Notes under the pieces: model-generated
Told to the model about the DNA's origin: nothing
Database searches by the model: none
What the model saw: the letters and a program-made list of their open reading frames with translations, nothing else
Shown here: piece after piece, positions 6,060 through 7,785 of the stretch
Position numbering within the stretch: the first letter of the stretch is position 1
Layout: the number at the start of each line of letters is the position of its first letter
Translations under genes and position numbers: made by a program
Source of the DNA: Candidatus Aminicenantota bacterium
Lineage (GTDB): Bacteria; Acidobacteriota; Aminicenantia; Aminicenantales; Saccharicenantaceae
Assembly: GCA_022867105.1 (NCBI GenBank)
Contig: JALHVH010000397.1
Coordinates: forward strand, 1 to 7,785
Length of the DNA: 7,785 nt
Direction of reading: 5' to 3'

Positions 6060-7166
6060 ATGGTGAACACCCCGTTCCAGGGCGAATTCTCCGAGATCTC
6101 TTTTCCGCAGGTCCTGGTCTTGATCTGGCGCGAGGAGCGGTCCGGCTTCCTCCGGGTCCGGAGGGGCTCCGCGGAGAGGTCCTTTTGCTTCGAGGACGGG
6201 GGGCTGGCCGTCGAACGGAGTGCGTTCGACGAGCCCGGTTTCCTGAAATTCCTGGCGGCCTTGGGGCTGGTCCGGTCCGACGACCTTGCCCGGAGCGGCG
6301 CCGCTGCCCGGGAAAGCGGGATGGACCCCCTGCGTGCCCTCGTCGAATCGGGCGTTCTCGCGCCGGCCCGCCTCTTGAAGCTCGTCGAGGACTTCTCGAT
6401 AGGGGAAATCTTCCCGGTGTTCGACTGGGCGGACGGCGCGTATGGCTTCGAACCCGGACAGCCGCCGCCCGGGACCCTGTTCATCCGCGGCATCTCTCTT
6501 CCCGAGCTCATCCTCGAAGGGATCCGCCGGATGGGCAACTTCGAGCTCATCGAAACGCATCTGCCCACAGCGGGCGAAGCCGTCCAGGGGCTCACGTCCC
6601 GGGCGAACGAACGGCCCGAGCTCGCGGCTCCTGAGCGCTATCTTCTCGGCGCCGCGGCCGCCTCCGGGAGCGTCGGCGATTTGTGCGCATCAAGCGTGCT
6701 GGGCGAGCGGGAAACCAAGAGGGCCCTTTTCGCCCTCCTCACCCTGGGCATCCTCGGGACCTCCAAGGCCAAGGGGAAGAACAACAAGCCCCTGCCCGAG
6801 TTCTCCCTTGGCGACCTGGATCGCCTCTTCGCCGCCTTCAACGACCGGTGCTCCTTTATCTACAAATACATATCCAAGGAGATCGGACCCGTGGCCCTCA
6901 ACGTCATCGAGAAATCGCTGGACGAGATCAAGGGCCGGATCGACCCGCTCTTCCAGAACTGCAAACTGAAACCGGACGGGCGTATCGAGCTCCGGACCCT
7001 TCTCAAGAGAAACCTGGGGATCTCCAACGACGAAGGCAAACGGAGCCTCCTCCGGAGCTTCGACGAGGTCCTGGCCGCCGAGGTCCTGGCCGTCAAGCGC
7101 ACGCTCGGGAACAAACACGAATCCGCCCTCGTCAAGGGGCTGGAAAGGATCGGGGACCTGCGTTGA
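6060..7166 (+). CDS. DUF4388-type (PATAN-like) protein with helical C-terminal extension
   Basis: 368 residues, no signal peptide or membrane segment, so cytosolic. Residues 4-70 (FQGEFSEISFPQVLVLIWREERSGFLRVRRGSAERSFCFEDGGLAVERS) fit the DUF4388 opening: 'G.l....f..vl..l....rtG.L.v......k.i.f..G.i..a'. Positions 70-165 continue with short helices and a strand pair. About 190-233 (ERYLLGAAAASGSVGDLCASSVLGERETKRALFALLTLGIL) resembles the small winged-helix-like segment found behind DUF4388. A Lys/Asn-rich linker (235-245) leads to a mostly helical tail (248-368) that I cannot assign. Such proteins are often linked to signalling or gliding systems in predatory and soil bacteria; no partner of that kind is visible here. 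It starts 4 nt after the Yip1 stop with a poor Shine-Dalgarno sequence, so coupling is likely. Stop TGA 7164-7166. Confidence 0.75.
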   Translation: MVNTPFQGEFSEISFPQVLVLIWREERSGFLRVRRGSAERSFCFEDGGLAVERSAFDEPGFLKFLAALGLVRSDDLARSGAAARESGMDPLRALVESGVLAPARLLKLVEDFSIGEIFPVFDWADGAYGFEPGQPPPGTLFIRGISLPELILEGIRRMGNFELIETHLPTAGEAVQGLTSRANERPELAAPERYLLGAAAASGSVGDLCASSVLGERETKRALFALLTLGILGTSKAKGKNNKPLPEFSLGDLDRLFAAFNDRCSFIYKYISKEIGPVALNVIEKSLDEIKGRIDPLFQNCKLKPDGRIELRTLLKRNLGISNDEGKRSLLRSFDEVLAAEVLAVKRTLGNKHESALVKGLERIGDLR

Positions 7167-7243
7167 AAAGGAGACAGCTCGCAGGACTGCTCCTCTTTGT
7201 GACGCTCCTCGCTCTCTGGCTGCTGGGGAAAATTGGACTCTGA
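7163..7243 (+). CDS. Possible 26-residue single-span membrane peptide (speculative)
   Basis: TTG at 7163 overlaps the TGA of the DUF4388 gene (TTGA), as in coupled translation. The 26 codons give a basic start (KRRQ) and a continuous hydrophobic stretch, AGLLLFVTLLALWLLG, ending KIGL at TGA 7241-7243. A GGGGA lies about 6 nt upstream. It fills most of the 66 nt gap before miaA and overlaps the miaA TTG start by 11 bp. The composition is exactly that of a small membrane peptide, but the region is short and hydrophobic ORFs can arise by chance in CTC/CTG-rich DNA, so this is a candidate only. Confidence 0.35.
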   Translation: MKRRQLAGLLLFVTLLALWLLGKIGL

Positions 7244-7785
7244 AGCCGGGAACCTCGTCATCATCCTTGGGCCCACGGGCGTGGGAAAAAGCCGGACAGG
7301 CCTTAAGCTCGCCCTGAAGTTCAGCGGGGAGATCATCAATTGCGACTCCATGCAGGTCTACCGGGGCTTCGACATCGGGACGGACAAGCCCTCCCTGGAG
7401 GCCCGTCGGGCGGTCCCCCACTACCTTCTCGACGTCGCCGACCCTTCAAGCCAATTCACGGCCGCCGATTTCGTCGCGGGGGCGCTCAGGGCCGTGGACG
7501 GCATCCTTGGGAGGAAAAATCTCCCCTTCATCGTCGGAGGCACGGGCCTCTACTTCAAGTCCCTCCTGGACGGCCTGTTTCCCGGCCCCGGCCGGGACCC
7601 CGAGGTCCGGCGGCGGCTCGAAGCCGAAGCCGCGGAGAAAGGCCTGGAAACCCTCTTCAACAAGCTGGAGACAATCGACCCCGCCTATGCCCGGAAGGTC
7701 CGGAGCCGGGACAAGGTCCGGATCGTCCGCGCCCTCGAAGTCTTCGAGACCACCGGCAAGCCCATTTCGACGCATTTCGGCGGTA
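7233..7785 (+). CDS. miaA: tRNA dimethylallyltransferase MiaA, N-terminal part (3' end outside window)
   Basis: MiaA transfers the dimethylallyl group of DMAPP to N6 of A37 in tRNAs reading codons that start with U, the first step to ms2i6A. 184 residues are visible. The P-loop GPTGVGKS is at 13-20, the family motif NCDSMQVYRGFDIGTDKP at 36-53, the proline/histidine strand VPHYLLDVADPSSQFTAADF at about 63-82, GGTGLYFKSLLDGL in the middle and KVRIVRALEVFETTGKPIS near the window edge. The frame is open back to TGA 7200-7202 and contains no ATG or GTG before the P-loop, so TTG 7233 is taken as the start; GGGGA lies 3 nt upstream. Placement after the export and DUF4388 genes is probably co-transcription without a functional link. 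Identity is secure; the C-terminal part, including the rest of the tRNA-binding region, lies outside the window. Confidence 0.94.
   Translation, partial: MDSEAGNLVIILGPTGVGKSRTGLKLALKFSGEIINCDSMQVYRGFDIGTDKPSLEARRAVPHYLLDVADPSSQFTAADFVAGALRAVDGILGRKNLPFIVGGTGLYFKSLLDGLFPGPGRDPEVRRRLEAEAAEKGLETLFNKLETIDPAYARKVRSRDKVRIVRALEVFETTGKPISTHFGG

Noticed and set aside
5351..6595. 414-codon minus-strand open frame across the Yip1 and DUF4388 genes
   Set aside because: It crosses the boundary of two well-supported sense genes and its composition is that of a codon-bias shadow.

Overview
The window is GC-rich, dense bacterial DNA (third codon positions are strongly G/C, so long antisense ORFs shadow the real genes). 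The gene content (AccB/AccC, SuhB-type phosphatase, HlyD/MacB-type export genes, Yip1, DUF4388, MiaA) is bacterial. The Yip1/DUF4388/MiaA mix and codon use would fit an Acidobacteria/Aminicenantes-like or deltaproteobacterial-like lineage, but that is only an impression and no marker in the window settles it.

Left part (1-1666, + strand): the C-terminal end of biotin carboxyl carrier protein (accB), then accC (biotin carboxylase) 5 nt later. Together they form the biotin-carboxylation half of acetyl-CoA carboxylase, or of a related biotin-dependent carboxylase. accC is full length and collinear with the family but carries one in-frame TAG at codon 210, exactly where the conserved Glu of the H-[IV]-E-I-Q motif belongs. 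Everything after the stop, including the catalytic Glu/Asn/Arg set, is preserved.

Convergent gap (1667-1985): no convincing gene. It holds a cluster of short GC-rich inverted repeats, two of which share the 10-mer CCCCCCTCCG.

Minus-strand pair (1986-3291): an inositol-monophosphatase/SuhB-family enzyme, followed by a small, probably exported protein with a LecA (PA-IL)-like carbohydrate-binding pattern. The two overlap by 14 bp, and the second has a strong Shine-Dalgarno sequence inside the first.

Right part (3410-7785, + strand): a tightly packed run of a periplasmic adaptor (HlyD/MacA type), a MacB/LolD-type ABC ATPase, a Yip1-family membrane protein, a DUF4388 protein, a possible 26-residue membrane peptide, and the 5' part of miaA (tRNA dimethylallyltransferase). 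The adaptor and ATPase look like two thirds of a MacAB-type exporter, but no FtsX/MacB-type permease follows; the only polytopic membrane protein here is the Yip1 protein. The AT-rich 3292-3409 spacer between the divergent units is the likely promoter region for both.

I do not see a CRISPR array, mobile element, tRNA or rRNA. The items most worth checking are the amber codon in accC, the permease-less adaptor/ATPase/Yip1 unit, and the LecA-like protein coupled to the phosphatase.
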